Positions 1 to 9,584 are shown, counted from the stretch's first letter. The stretch is 64,000 nucleotides of DNA from Thiohalobacter thiocyanaticus (GCF_002356355.1 NZ_AP018052.1:2046001-2110000), one strand, 5' to 3'. Notes: a model not told the origin generated them from the sequence alone. Numbers and translations are program-made.

Positions 1-132
1 GTCTATCGCGTCAAGAAGGATGAGGCGACCACCGGCCGCTACGTCGCTACCGACTACGATCGCTGCATCGGCTGCCACATCTGCTCGGATGTCTGCCCCA
101 CCGGCTACATCGATATGGCGATGGGTGAGTAA
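1..132 (+). CDS. dsrL: DsrL, C-terminal fragment (ferredoxin-like tail)
   Basis: Only the last 43 codons are in the window. They contain a CxxCxxCxxxCP cluster (CIGCHICSDVCP), typical of a [4Fe-4S] ferredoxin domain. DsrL is the iron-sulfur flavoprotein NAD(P)H:acceptor oxidoreductase that interacts with DsrAB in the reverse dsr pathway, and it ends in such a ferredoxin domain. The assignment rests on this motif and on the position directly before dsrJ, as in Allochromatium-type clusters. The 5' part lies outside the window, so other ferredoxin-bearing proteins cannot be fully excluded. Confidence 0.82.
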   Translation, partial: VYRVKKDEATTGRYVATDYDRCIGCHICSDVCPTGYIDMAMGE

Positions 133-165
133 GTCGATCCCTACAGCAGCAGTTTAGGAGCGGAC

Positions 166-675
166 ATGACGCGGTTGTTTCAATCCCTGCAGTCACTGGC
201 TCTCGCAACCGGGATGGCCTTTCTGGCCATCCCGCTGCTTGCCAGCGCCGAGGTACCCCGGCCGGACATCCCCGAGGCCAATGCCCGCTACAGCGAGGCC
301 CAGGGCTGTGTCGAGCCGACCGAGGAGATGCGCAAGAACCACATGGAGTACATCCTCCACCAGCGCGACGAGACCATGCGCCGGGGCGTACGCACCAAGC
401 AGTACAGCCTGGAGGAATGCATCAACTGCCATGTCCCGAAACCTGAATCGGGCAAGGTTGTGCGCAGCGACAGCAAGGAGCATTTCTGCAGCAGCTGTCA
501 CAGCTATGCCGCGGTGAAGATCGACTGCTTCTCCTGTCATCGGGATACACCGATGCCGGATGCCGATACCACCATGCATCGGCTGGGCAGCGGCAAGGCC
601 CATCACTTCACCGGGACAGAAGCCGAACTGACCGCGGATGCTCTGCGGGCAGTAACGGAGGAAGGACTGCAATGA
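166..675 (+). CDS. dsrJ: DsrJ, periplasmic triheme cytochrome c
   Basis: A 169-residue exported protein with a hydrophobic signal peptide (about residues 1-28, ending ALASAE-like). Three CxxCH heme sites are visible at residues 85-89, 108-112 and 121-125. Cys48 sits upstream of the hemes, where the family has a conserved cysteine proposed as an unusual heme ligand. DsrJ is the periplasmic electron-transfer subunit of the DsrMKJOP membrane complex. A Shine-Dalgarno-like TTTAGGAG lies just before the ATG. Its 3' end overlaps the dsrO start by 4 bases, implying translational coupling. Confidence 0.95.
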   Translation: MTRLFQSLQSLALATGMAFLAIPLLASAEVPRPDIPEANARYSEAQGCVEPTEEMRKNHMEYILHQRDETMRRGVRTKQYSLEECINCHVPKPESGKVVRSDSKEHFCSSCHSYAAVKIDCFSCHRDTPMPDADTTMHRLGSGKAHHFTGTEAELTADALRAVTEEGLQ

Positions 676-1439
676 GCGAGCATGTAGACACCTCACGCCG
701 CCGCTTCCTCGGCGGGACTGCCGGTGCCGCCGCCGGCATCAGCATTGCCCCCGGCGTGTTTCTCAACCAGGTCGCGCAGGCCAAGCCCGCCGATCAGCCC
801 GTCTCCAGTGACAATCGCTGGGGCATGCTGATCGATACCAACAAGTGCGGCGACGGTTGCGATGCGTGCGTGCGCGGCTGCATGGAGGAAAACGGCTGGG
901 GCGATATCCACAACAGCGAGCCGCACTCCTCGCCCGAGCAGAAGGCGCAGTGGATCCGCATTGTCGAACTGCGCGATACCAGCACGGGCTACGCCCATCA
1001 GCTGCCGCTGATGTGCCAGCACTGCAAACATCCGCCCTGCGTGGACGTCTGCCCGACCGGTGCCTCCATGAAACGCGCCGACGGCATCGTGCTGGTCGAC
1101 AAGCATATCTGCATCGGCTGCCGTTACTGCATGATGGCCTGCCCCTATAAGGCGCGTTCCTTCATCCACGAGGATCTGCAGGATCAGCTGGTCGTCGCTC
1201 CGCGCGGCAAGGGCACGGTGGAAAGCTGCACCCTGTGCGTTCATCGTGTCGACAAGGACGGGGCCGATGCCGTACCCGCCTGTGCCGAGGCCTGTGCCGC
1301 CGAAGGTCACGACGCCTTCGTCTTCGGGGATATGAACGATCCGAACAGCGAGATATCGCGTCAACTGGCACTGCACGGCGGCACCCAGATCCGTGCCGAC
1401 CTGGGACTCGACCTGGGTGTACGCTATCGCGGCATCTGA
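672..1439 (+). CDS. dsrO: DsrO, periplasmic Tat-exported iron-sulfur protein
   Basis: 255 residues beginning with a twin-arginine signal (SRRRFLGG near residue 9). Cysteine clusters characteristic of a four-cluster ferredoxin-like subunit follow: CGDGCDACVRGC, CQHCKHPPCVDVCP, CIGCRYCMMACP and CTLC...CAEAC. DsrO belongs to the DMSO reductase/NrfC-type electron-transfer subunit family and couples DsrJ to the membrane quinone subunit DsrP. It overlaps dsrJ by 4 bases and is followed by dsrP after 39 bases. Confidence 0.95.
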   Translation: MSEHVDTSRRRFLGGTAGAAAGISIAPGVFLNQVAQAKPADQPVSSDNRWGMLIDTNKCGDGCDACVRGCMEENGWGDIHNSEPHSSPEQKAQWIRIVELRDTSTGYAHQLPLMCQHCKHPPCVDVCPTGASMKRADGIVLVDKHICIGCRYCMMACPYKARSFIHEDLQDQLVVAPRGKGTVESCTLCVHRVDKDGADAVPACAEACAAEGHDAFVFGDMNDPNSEISRQLALHGGTQIRADLGLDLGVRYRGI

Positions 1440-1478
1440 ACCCTCCTCCAAGACGCACAAGCATAAGAGCCAGGATCC

Positions 1479-2722
1479 ATGAAGAAGACAATCCATTTCA
1501 GAGAAGTAACGAACAATGGAACGGGCTACTGGGGCCTGATCGGCATCCTCGGCCTGATCGTGGCCATCGGCCTGGGTGCCGCCTATTACATGGAACACCA
1601 TGGCCATTATGTCACGGGGATGAACAACCAGATCGTGTGGGGCACCCCGCACGTCTTCGCTGTTTTCCTCATTGTTGCCGCCTCCGGGGCCCTGAATGTC
1701 GCCTCCATCGGTTCCGTATTCGGCAAGGCGCCGTACAAGCCGCTGGCCCCCCTCTCCGGCCTGCTTGCCATCGCCCTGCTTGTCGGTGGTCTGGCCATTC
1801 TGGTGCTCGATCTCGGCCGTCCGGACCGTCTGATCGTCGCCATGACCTATTACAACTTCAAATCGATCTTCGCCTGGAACATCATTCTGTACAACGGCTT
1901 CATCGCCATCGTCGCCGTGTATCTGTGGATGCTGATGGACCCGTCCAAGAAGCAGTACTCATCCACGGTCGGCCTGTTCGCCTTCCTGTGGCGCCTGATC
2001 CTCACCACCGGTACCGGCTCGATCTTCGGTTTCATCGTTGCCCGCCAGGCCTACGACGCAGCCATCATGGCGCCGCTGTTCGTGGTCATGTCCTTCTCCT
2101 TCGGCCTGGCCATCTACCTGCTGGTGCTGATGGCGGCGATGAGGTGGACCGAGCGTCCCCTCGGCGATGCCCTGGTGCGCCGCCTGAAGAACCTGCTCGG
2201 CGTATTCGTCGCCGGCGTGCTGTATTTCGTGCTGGCCTACCACCTCACCAACCTCTATGCCACCGAGCATCACGGCTACGAGCATTTTCTCCTGCTCGGC
2301 GGCGGCATCTACACCCAACTGTTCTGGATCGGCCAGATCCTGATCGGCAGCCTGGTCCCTCTGGCCATGCTGTATCACCCGAGTCTTGGCAAATCACGCG
2401 CCGCCATCGGCTGGGCCTGTGTCCTGATCATCCTCGGGGGCTGGCGCAGATGTACACCATCATCATCGGCGGCCAGGCCTACCCACTGGTCCTGTTCCCC
2501 GGGATGGAGGTCAGCAGCAGTTTCTACGACGGCGTGGTGGCCGAGTACAGCCCCGCCCTGCCCGAGTTCCTGCTTGGCATCGGCGGCTTCGGCATTGCCC
2601 TGATCGCCGTGGCGCTGGCCGTCAAGGTCCTGCCCTTCATGCCGCAGAAGCTGGATGATGCCAGCGCCGATCCGCACCATGCCGGAAGCAGCGCCGACGC
2701 CGCGGCCGGCAAAGCGGCCTGA
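1479..2722 (+). CDS. dsrP: DsrP, NrfD/PsrC-type quinone-interacting membrane subunit, frameshifted
   Basis: A polytopic membrane protein of the NrfD/PsrC family, the quinone-interacting anchor for DsrO and DsrJ. Residues 1 to about 320 read in the start frame with roughly nine hydrophobic segments. At the G-run 2436-2440 the frame is lost. The start frame then gives low-complexity Ser/Pro/Arg sequence until a stop at 2603. The frame entered at 2441 continues as convincing membrane protein (LAQMYTIIIGGQAY onward) to a stop at 2722. One missing G explains this, and a repaired protein would be about 414 residues, normal for the family. Either the reference has a homopolymer error or the gene is broken; the otherwise intact cluster favours an error. 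Confidence 0.88.
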
Positions 2723-2799
2723 TCGCCGGATCTCCACCTCCATGCTGACAGAACGCGCGCAGCCGTCGCCGGTTGCGCGCGTTCCGTGTTTCTGAATCC

Positions 2800-4182
2800 A
2801 TGCCCCGTTTCTATATCAGCGCCGCACACAAGTCCTCGGGCAAAACCACCCTGTCCCTGGGCCTCGCGGCGGCGCTGGCGCAGCAGGGCTTGAAGGTCCA
2901 GACCTTCAAGAAGGGACCGGACTACATCGACCCCATGTGGCTGCATGAGGCGAGCGGTCGCCCCTGCTACAACCTCGATTTCAACACCATGCAGCCGGAC
3001 GAGATCCAGGCGCTGGTGGCTGCTCATCTACAGGGTGCGGACATCGGCCTGATCGAGGGCAACAAGGGTCTGTTCGACGGCATGGCGCTGGACCTGAGCA
3101 ACAGCAATGCCGCGCTGGCGCGCCTGCTGGAAACCCCGGTCGTGCTGGTGATCGACGTCCAGGGCATGACCCGCGGCATCGCCCCCCTGCTGCTGGGCTA
3201 CCAGCAGTTCGATCCGCAGTTGCGCATCGGCGGCGTGATCCTGAACAAGGTGGCCGGCAGTCGCCACGAAACCAAGCTCCGCGAGACCGTTGAGCACTAC
3301 ACCGACATCCCGGTGATCGGTGCCGTGCACCGCAACCCGGCCCTGCGCATCGATGAGCGTCACCTGGGCCTGGTACCGAGCAACGAGGCCTCCGGCGCCC
3401 GCGTCCTGATCGACGGCATTGCCGCCCGGATCCGGGACGAAGTCGACCTGTCCCTGCTGCGTGGGATTGCGGCCGCAGCACCCGCACTGCCGCCCGCCTC
3501 GATCCAACCGGCGGCTGCACCGTCCCGGATAAAGGTTCGCATCGGCATTGCCCGCGACGCCGCCTTCGGCTTCTACTACCCCGATGACCTGGAGGCACTG
3601 GAAGCGGCCGGCGCCACCCTGGTCCCGATCGATACCCTCAGCGATACCGCACTGCCGGCCATCGACGGTCTGTTCATCGGCGGCGGCTTTCCGGAGACCT
3701 GCATGGACCGGCTCGCGGCCAACACGGAACTGCGTCATGCCATCCATGCCGCCATCGAGGCGGGACTGCCCGCCTATGCCGAGTGCGGCGGCCTGATGTA
3801 CCTGACCCGCAGCCTGCACTGGAACGAGCGGCGGGCGGAAATGGTCGGCATCATCCCGGCCGACACCGTCATGCATCCCCGCCCACAGGGCCGCGGCTAC
3901 ATCGTGCTGGAAGAGGAACACCCTGCACATCCCTGGCAGGGCACCCCCCCCACCGGGGCTGTCGCCGCCCACGAATTCCACTATTCAAGGCTGGAAAATT
4001 TCAACACCGACAGCGCGACCTTCGCCTACCGGGTGCTGCGCGGCAGCGGCATCGACGGCCGGCACGACGGCTATGTCTACAAGAACCTGCTGGCTTGCTA
4101 TGCCCACCTGAGGGACACCAGTCAGTATCACTGGACCGCACGGTTCGTCGACTTTGTCCGTCGCTGCAAAAACCCCACGTAA
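2800..4182 (+). CDS. dsrN: DsrN, siroheme amidase (cobyrinate a,c-diamide synthase family)
   Basis: About 460 residues. The N-terminal P-loop AHKSSGKTT (residues 9-17) marks the dethiobiotin-synthetase-like ATPase domain. The C-terminal half is a class I glutamine amidotransferase-like domain with the nucleophile-elbow region AECGGLMYL. DsrN is proposed to convert siroheme to siro(heme)amide for DsrAB. I chose the ATG at 2800 because family members begin directly with the strand preceding the P-loop; a TTG at 2773 would add nine non-conserved residues. CysG at 12397-13833 would supply the siroheme. Confidence 0.93.
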   Translation: MPRFYISAAHKSSGKTTLSLGLAAALAQQGLKVQTFKKGPDYIDPMWLHEASGRPCYNLDFNTMQPDEIQALVAAHLQGADIGLIEGNKGLFDGMALDLSNSNAALARLLETPVVLVIDVQGMTRGIAPLLLGYQQFDPQLRIGGVILNKVAGSRHETKLRETVEHYTDIPVIGAVHRNPALRIDERHLGLVPSNEASGARVLIDGIAARIRDEVDLSLLRGIAAAAPALPPASIQPAAAPSRIKVRIGIARDAAFGFYYPDDLEALEAAGATLVPIDTLSDTALPAIDGLFIGGGFPETCMDRLAANTELRHAIHAAIEAGLPAYAECGGLMYLTRSLHWNERRAEMVGIIPADTVMHPRPQGRGYIVLEEEHPAHPWQGTPPTGAVAAHEFHYSRLENFNTDSATFAYRVLRGSGIDGRHDGYVYKNLLACYAHLRDTSQYHWTARFVDFVRRCKNPT

Positions 4183-4265
4183 CACAGGTGATGGCGACGC
4201 CGCCCCGGCAGCTGTCATAAAATAGCCTGTGAAATTCACGCTTTAATCATTACGAGGTGTCATCC

Positions 4266-4586
4266 ATGATCACCATTACCCCCGCCGCCGCCAAACAGAT
4301 CAGAGAATCGGCCAAGCAGTCGCGCATGGAGGGCATGGCCCTGCGCATCGCCGCCGACCGCCAGTCCGACGGCAGCATCCACTACGGCATGGGTTTCGAT
4401 GACCTGAATCGGGATGACGACACCCGCTATACCGCGGAAGGCATCGAACTGGTCATCGCCCCCACCAGCCGCGCCCTGCTGGACGGCACCGTGGTGGACT
4501 TCGTCGAGATAGAACCCGGCCAGTTCGAATTCATTTTCATGAACCCCAATGATGCCAATTACAAGCCGCCGGAAGACGCCGGCTGA
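4266..4586 (+). CDS. dsrR: DsrR, cysteine-free A-type (IscA-like) scaffold-fold protein
   Basis: 106 residues with the IscA/ErpA-like fold pattern (ITITPAAAKQIRES at the start; region near GMGFDD). It lacks every cysteine that A-type carriers use to bind iron-sulfur clusters, which is the hallmark of DsrR in Allochromatium vinosum. DsrR has been linked there to post-transcriptional control of dsr expression. The ATG at 4266 is preceded by ACGAGG at a good distance; a GTG at 4257 lies within that ribosome-binding site. It follows dsrN after 83 bases. dsrS, which follows dsrR in A. vinosum, is absent here. Confidence 0.9.
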   Translation: MITITPAAAKQIRESAKQSRMEGMALRIAADRQSDGSIHYGMGFDDLNRDDDTRYTAEGIELVIAPTSRALLDGTVVDFVEIEPGQFEFIFMNPNDANYKPPEDAG

Positions 4587-4743
4587 GGCTTCCCGGCGCC
4601 CATTGCGGAACCGGCGCGGAGGGTTCCCGGCGGATGTCTGCCGGCGGTGAAGGTGGTATAGTGGGTGATTCAAGTCCGTTGTTTTCGCCCCGTCTTCCAG
4701 CACCATGGCATTGATTTTAGAGGCAGTACGTCACTGAGGTCGG

Positions 4744-6390
4744 ATGAGCCAGGAATCCCTCGAACAGACCGAAACCCGGCGCCAGCGGGAGCCGCACGCG
4801 GAGACCTCCGGCGGCGGCATTTCACTGCGCAACCGGGTACTCAACCCCCTGCTCATGCCCATGCTCGGGCTGGGGCTGACCTTCCTGCTCTCGCTCGCTC
4901 ATCTGTGGCTGGCCGAACCCGGCAGCGGCTTTTACATCCTCCAGACACTTCTGGCCGTGCTGGGTCTGGTGCTCGTGATCACAGGCATCATCCTGATCCG
5001 GCATGAACTCCTGCAGCCACTGCAGGAAATCCGCTCCTGGGCGACAATGATGCTGAATAACCAGCTCTCCAGCCGGATCCCGGTCCCGACCCAGGGTCTG
5101 TTCACGGATCTGATGCACGACATCAACCAACTCAGCGATCGTTTCCAGAGCCTGGAACTGGACATGGAAACCCAGGTTCGCAAGCAGACCCGCCACATCA
5201 AGCAGAAGACCCGATCGCTGGAGATCCTCTACGACGTCGCGGCCAGCATCAACAGTTCCCGCGATCTGGATGACCTGCTGACCCGCTTCCTGCACACCCT
5301 CAAGGAGGTGGTACAGGCCCGTGCCGCGACGGTGAGACTGCAGGGCAAGGACAACCAGATGCGTCTGGTCGCCAGTCTGGGACTGAGCGAGGACATCGTG
5401 CGCAAGGAACAGTACCTGCCCTCCGATCGCTGCCTGTGCGGCCAGGCCGCCACCGAGGGGTCGGTGCAGATGCATACCAGCCTGCGCACCTGCAACCGAC
5501 TGGTCGGCAGCGATTTCTTCGACAATCAGGAAATCGAGATGATTGCCGTGCCGCTGCAGTACCGTGGTCGCACCCTGGGGGTGTACAACCTGTTCGTGGA
5601 CAAGAGCAACAAGCTGGACAACGGCGTGGATCGCGAGTTGCTGGTCAGCATCGGCCGTCATCTCGGCATGGCGATCGAGAAGGCCGGCGTTGACGAGGAA
5701 GCCAACCGCCTGTCCATCATCGAGGAGCGCACCCGCATCGCCCACGAACTGCATGACTCGCTGGCACAGACCCTGGCCAGCCTGCGCTTCCAGGTCCGGG
5801 TTCTGGACGAAACCCTGCACCAGGGTGATGAATCCGCCCTGTGGGCCGAACTGGAGCGCATCGAGAACAGCCTGGATGAGGCCTACACCGAATTGCGCGG
5901 ACTGATCGACCATTTCAGCGCGCCCATCGACCGCCGCGGTCTCATACCGGCGGTGGAGAAGGTTATCCAGCGTTTCCGCAATGAATCCGATATTCAGATC
6001 TTCCTGCAGCAGGAATGGGGCAATCGCGAACTGCCCGACGACATGGAAATCCAGGTGCTGCGCATCATTCAGGAGGCGCTGGCCAACGTGCGCAAGCACA
6101 GCCAGGCACACGTGGTGCGCGTACTGATGCGCGGCGATGCGGTCGGCAACTATACCGTGCTGATCGAAGACGACGGGGTCGGCATGGCCAGACCCAACAA
6201 AAGCGGCGGCCCGGGCGAACATGTGGGCCTGTCCATCATGGAGGAGCGCGCCCAGCGGCTCGGTGGACGCATCCGTATCGAATCCGAGCAGGGCGAAGGC
6301 ACGCGCATCCAGGTAATGTTCAAGGCACCGCCCTCGACCCAGGTCAATCTGCAGGAAGTCAACATCCCGGTGGAAAATATCTCCCGATGA
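4744..6390 (+). CDS. NarX-like membrane sensor histidine kinase
   Basis: 548 residues. Two transmembrane segments (about 35-56 and 64-86) are separated by only some eight residues, so there is no sizeable periplasmic sensor, unlike E. coli NarX. A HAMP-like linker and coiled coil (about 87-155) and a GAF-like domain (about 165-310) with Cys230, Cys232 and Cys250 follow. Then comes the HisKA_3 box with HELHDSLAQ (phospho-acceptor probably His337) and a HATPase domain ending near residue 535. The GAF cysteines suggest a cytoplasmic redox or metal signal, which is inference. It overlaps the response regulator by 4 bases (ATGA), so the two form an operon. Confidence 0.9.
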   Translation: MSQESLEQTETRRQREPHAETSGGGISLRNRVLNPLLMPMLGLGLTFLLSLAHLWLAEPGSGFYILQTLLAVLGLVLVITGIILIRHELLQPLQEIRSWATMMLNNQLSSRIPVPTQGLFTDLMHDINQLSDRFQSLELDMETQVRKQTRHIKQKTRSLEILYDVAASINSSRDLDDLLTRFLHTLKEVVQARAATVRLQGKDNQMRLVASLGLSEDIVRKEQYLPSDRCLCGQAATEGSVQMHTSLRTCNRLVGSDFFDNQEIEMIAVPLQYRGRTLGVYNLFVDKSNKLDNGVDRELLVSIGRHLGMAIEKAGVDEEANRLSIIEERTRIAHELHDSLAQTLASLRFQVRVLDETLHQGDESALWAELERIENSLDEAYTELRGLIDHFSAPIDRRGLIPAVEKVIQRFRNESDIQIFLQQEWGNRELPDDMEIQVLRIIQEALANVRKHSQAHVVRVLMRGDAVGNYTVLIEDDGVGMARPNKSGGPGEHVGLSIMEERAQRLGGRIRIESEQGEGTRIQVMFKAPPSTQVNLQEVNIPVENISR

Positions 6391-7070
6391 GTCTGCGCGT
6401 CATACTGATTGATGATCACACCCTGTTCCGGGTCGGCCTGCAGGGCCTGCTCTCCCACCGCGGCATCGAGATCGTTGCCGCAGTGGGCGACGGCAAGGAA
6501 GGCATCCGGCTGGCCGAGGAACTCAAGCCGGATGTCGTGCTGCTGGACATGCGCATGCCTGACATGGATGGACTCGGGGTTCTGCGGCAACTGCGCCAGA
6601 GCGGACTGAAAATGCCCATCGTCATGCTCACGACCAGCAGCAACGAACAGGATCTGGTCGAATCCCTGCGCAATGGTGCCCAGGGTTATCTGATCAAGGA
6701 TATCGAACCTGACGACCTGGTCGTCGCCCTGCGCGAGATCGTTGCCGGCAAGACCGTGGTCGCCCCCGACCTGGCGCCGGTGCTGGCCAAGGTGGTCCAG
6801 GGTGAGAGCATCAGCACCCATGACGCCAGCACCAGCCCCTTCGATGAGCTCACACCGCGCGAGAGCGAGATCCTCGGCCTGCTCGCGGAGGGCCAGAGTA
6901 ACAAGGCGATCGCCCGCAACCTCGGCATCTCCGACGGCACCGTGAAGCTGCATGTCAAGGCGATCCTGCGCAAGCTGGGCGTCCACTCCCGGGTCGAGGC
7001 CGCCGTGATCGCAGTCGAACAGGGCCTACGCTCCACCCGCGAGGATCTCGGCGGGCGCGAGGCCGAGTAA
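6387..7070 (+). CDS. NarL/FixJ-family response regulator
   Basis: 227 residues. The receiver domain (1 to about 125) has the acidic pocket IDDH and phospho-acceptor Asp54 in VVLLDMRMPDMDG, plus the conserved Lys in YLIKDI. A LuxR-type helix-turn-helix (about 155-215) carries LTPRESEILGLLAEG and SDGTVKLHVKAIL. The start ATG lies inside the stop of the kinase gene, so it is translationally coupled and is its obvious partner. Targets cannot be read from the sequence; the neighbouring dsr cluster is one candidate regulon. Confidence 0.92.
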   Translation: MSLRVILIDDHTLFRVGLQGLLSHRGIEIVAAVGDGKEGIRLAEELKPDVVLLDMRMPDMDGLGVLRQLRQSGLKMPIVMLTTSSNEQDLVESLRNGAQGYLIKDIEPDDLVVALREIVAGKTVVAPDLAPVLAKVVQGESISTHDASTSPFDELTPRESEILGLLAEGQSNKAIARNLGISDGTVKLHVKAILRKLGVHSRVEAAVIAVEQGLRSTREDLGGREAE

Positions 7071-7098
7071 GCGCATAAGATTCCAAGCGGAGCACGCA

Positions 7099-7569
7099 AT
7101 GAAGAAATACACCGATCTCATCGAGCAAGCCACCTCTCAGATCCAGGAAGTCTTTCCCTGGGACATGGAGGAACTGGAGCAGCACAAGGACAACATTCTG
7201 ACGATCGACACCCGCGAGCCCCATGAATACGAAGCCATGCGCATCGAGGGTTCGCTCAACGTACCGCGCGGAATCCTGGAAACCGCCTGTGAATGGGGCT
7301 TCGACGAAACCGTCCCCGAACTGGTGGAGGCGCGCCACCGCCCGGTGGTCGTGGTGTGCCGCTCGGGCAACCGCAGCGCGCTGGCGGCCGTGACCATGCA
7401 GCAGCTCGGCTACGAGGATGTCTACTCCCTCAAGACCGGTCTGCGCGGCTGGAACGACTACGAACTGCCGCTGGTCGACAGCCAGGGCAACCGGGTCGAC
7501 CCGGATGATGCCGAAGAGTACTTCACGCCCCATCTCAAACCCGAGCAGCTGCCGCCGGAGCAGCGCTGA
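7099..7569 (+). CDS. Rhodanese-domain sulfurtransferase
   Basis: 156 residues, one rhodanese domain. The active-site loop CRSGNR contains the catalytic Cys87, with the CH2A-like IDTREPHEY at about 36-44 and a C-terminal LRGWNDYELPL motif. No signal peptide is seen, so it is predicted cytoplasmic. Such proteins carry persulfide sulfur. Next to dsr genes it could feed or withdraw sulfane sulfur in the same pathway, by inference. It starts 28 bases after the response regulator, in the same direction, with AAGCGGAG before the ATG, so it may be cotranscribed with the two-component genes. Confidence 0.9.
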   Translation: MKKYTDLIEQATSQIQEVFPWDMEELEQHKDNILTIDTREPHEYEAMRIEGSLNVPRGILETACEWGFDETVPELVEARHRPVVVVCRSGNRSALAAVTMQQLGYEDVYSLKTGLRGWNDYELPLVDSQGNRVDPDDAEEYFTPHLKPEQLPPEQR

Positions 7570-7619
7570 AGCCGCAGCCCGACTGGCACCACCCGCACCA
7601 CAGCCGCCTGGATTGCAGT

Positions 7620-9584
7620 ATGAACTACAGCAGTAGCGATGATGCCCGATGGCTGCAGAAACATAGCGACGCCTCCCTGCGCCGCCTGCTGCCGCGCATC
7701 GAGGAACGCTACCGGGCCCGCACCGACCCTGCCGAATGGGCCGCCTACGTTGATCGACTGAAGACCTACTTCCCCAGACTGTTCAAGCGCCTGCACGGGC
7801 TGTATGGCCAGCACTACGACTTCTTCTATCACTTGGAGAGCATCCTGGCCTCGGCTACTGAGATGTGGCTCGAACGCCCCGCCGAGCTCAAGGCACTGGA
7901 CGCCATGCGCGAACTGGATCCGCACTGGTACCAGTCCAACCGCATGGTCGGCGCCATGTGCTACGTGGATCTGTTCGCCGGCGATCTCGAGCGGTTGCGG
8001 GGTCGCATTCCCTATCTCACTGAACTCGGCATCAGCTACCTCCATCTGATGCCAGTATTCAAAGTGCCGCAGGGCGACAACGACGGCGGCTATGCCGTGA
8101 GCAGCTACCGCGGGATCGAGCCCCGCCTGGGCGAGATGGAGGACCTGCGCGAACTGGCGACCGAACTGCGCCATCACGGCATTTCGCTGGTGCTGGATTT
8201 CGTCTACAACCACACCTCGGATGAGCACGAGTGGGCCCAGCAGGCACTGCGCGGCGACGAGGAATATCAGGATTATTACCGCATGTTTCCCGACCGAAGC
8301 ATGCCGGACGCCTTCGAACGCAGCATGGGCGAGATCTTTCCCGAGGACCATCCGGGCGCCTTCACTTACCGCAACCGGATCAAGCGGTGGGTCTGGACCA
8401 CCTTCAACACCTTTCAGTGGGATCTCAACTACGAGAACCCGGTGGTATTCAACCGCATGCTGGAGGAGATGCTGTTCCTCGCCAACCAGGGCGTCGAGAT
8501 ACTGCGCCTGGACGCAGTGGCCTTCCTGTGGAAGCGTCTGGGCACGGACTGCCAGAACCTTCCCGAGGCGCACTGGATCATTCAGGCCTTCAACGCGCTG
8601 GTCAGCATCGCCGCCCCGGCGATGGTATTCAAATCCGAGGCCATCGTTCATCCCGACGAGGTCAGCAAGTACATCAGCCCCGAGGAATGTCCACTCTCCT
8701 ACAACCCACAGCTGATGGCCCTGCTGTGGGACGCGCTTGCGACCCGCGACGTCAGGCTGCTGCACTATGCGATGGAACGCCGCTTCGCCATCCCCGAGGG
8801 CTGCGCCTGGGTCAACTATGTACGCTGCCATGACGACATCGGCTGGGCCTTCTGCGACCGGGACGTAGCAGCGGTGGGCTTCGATCCGCGTGCACACCGG
8901 GATTTTCTCACCCGTTTCTATACCAACCGCTTTGAAGGCAGCTTCGCCCGTGGCGCTCCCTTCCAGGAAAATCCCGCCACCGGCGACGCCCGCGTCTCGG
9001 GCACCTGCGCCTCGCTGTGCGGACTGGAAAAAGCGCTCGAGGAAGACGACGCAAACGAACAGGATCTGGCTGTACGACGCATCCTGCTGTTGCACGGAGT
9101 GATCATCACCATCGGTGGCATCCCGCTGATCTACCTGGGCGATGAGATCGGCATGCTCAACGATTACAGCTACGACGAGGATCCGGGCAAGGTGGGTGAC
9201 TCACGCTGGCTGCACCGCTCCACCTTCGACTGGGAGCGGGCAGAACAACGCCGCAACACCTCCACCACCGTCGGTCGTATCTACCAGGGGATCCTGCGTC
9301 TGATTCAGCTGCGCCAGCAGAATGATGCCTTCCGTCGTACCGAAACCGAGATCGTCAACACCGGCAACCGGCACGTATTCGGCTTTTTCCGCAATCATGA
9401 ACAGCACAGCCTGTTCGTGCTGGCCAACTTCAGCGAGCGCGAGCAGCGGCTGGAGGCGCGCTACCTGCGCATGATGGGCATGCGCAAGTCGATGGTGGAC
9501 CTGTTCGCCGGTCGCACCATCATTGCCGCCCAGGAACTGGTGCTGGAGCCCTACCAGCTGATGGTCCTGTCGCGGCTGCATTGA
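7620..9584 (+). CDS. Amylosucrase (GH13 glucosyltransferase)
   Basis: 654 residues, the family's usual length. An N-terminal helical domain (1-90) precedes a GH13 TIM barrel with all core motifs: DFVYNHTS, the nucleophile region LRLDAVAF, the acid/base region VFKSEAIVHP, and VRCHDDIGW. The distinctive N domain and overall pattern fit amylosucrase, which uses sucrose to build alpha-1,4-glucan and releases fructose. In halotolerant and methane- or sulfur-oxidising gammaproteobacteria it links the compatible solute sucrose to glycogen-like storage. No sucrose synthesis gene is in the window. A related GH13 specificity such as sucrose hydrolysis is possible. Confidence 0.9.
   Translation: MNYSSSDDARWLQKHSDASLRRLLPRIEERYRARTDPAEWAAYVDRLKTYFPRLFKRLHGLYGQHYDFFYHLESILASATEMWLERPAELKALDAMRELDPHWYQSNRMVGAMCYVDLFAGDLERLRGRIPYLTELGISYLHLMPVFKVPQGDNDGGYAVSSYRGIEPRLGEMEDLRELATELRHHGISLVLDFVYNHTSDEHEWAQQALRGDEEYQDYYRMFPDRSMPDAFERSMGEIFPEDHPGAFTYRNRIKRWVWTTFNTFQWDLNYENPVVFNRMLEEMLFLANQGVEILRLDAVAFLWKRLGTDCQNLPEAHWIIQAFNALVSIAAPAMVFKSEAIVHPDEVSKYISPEECPLSYNPQLMALLWDALATRDVRLLHYAMERRFAIPEGCAWVNYVRCHDDIGWAFCDRDVAAVGFDPRAHRDFLTRFYTNRFEGSFARGAPFQENPATGDARVSGTCASLCGLEKALEEDDANEQDLAVRRILLLHGVIITIGGIPLIYLGDEIGMLNDYSYDEDPGKVGDSRWLHRSTFDWERAEQRRNTSTTVGRIYQGILRLIQLRQQNDAFRRTETEIVNTGNRHVFGFFRNHEQHSLFVLANFSEREQRLEARYLRMMGMRKSMVDLFAGRTIIAAQELVLEPYQLMVLSRLH

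Noticed and set aside
2773-2799. TTG start extending DsrN by nine residues
   Set aside because: The family begins at the strand before the P-loop, matching the ATG at 2800.
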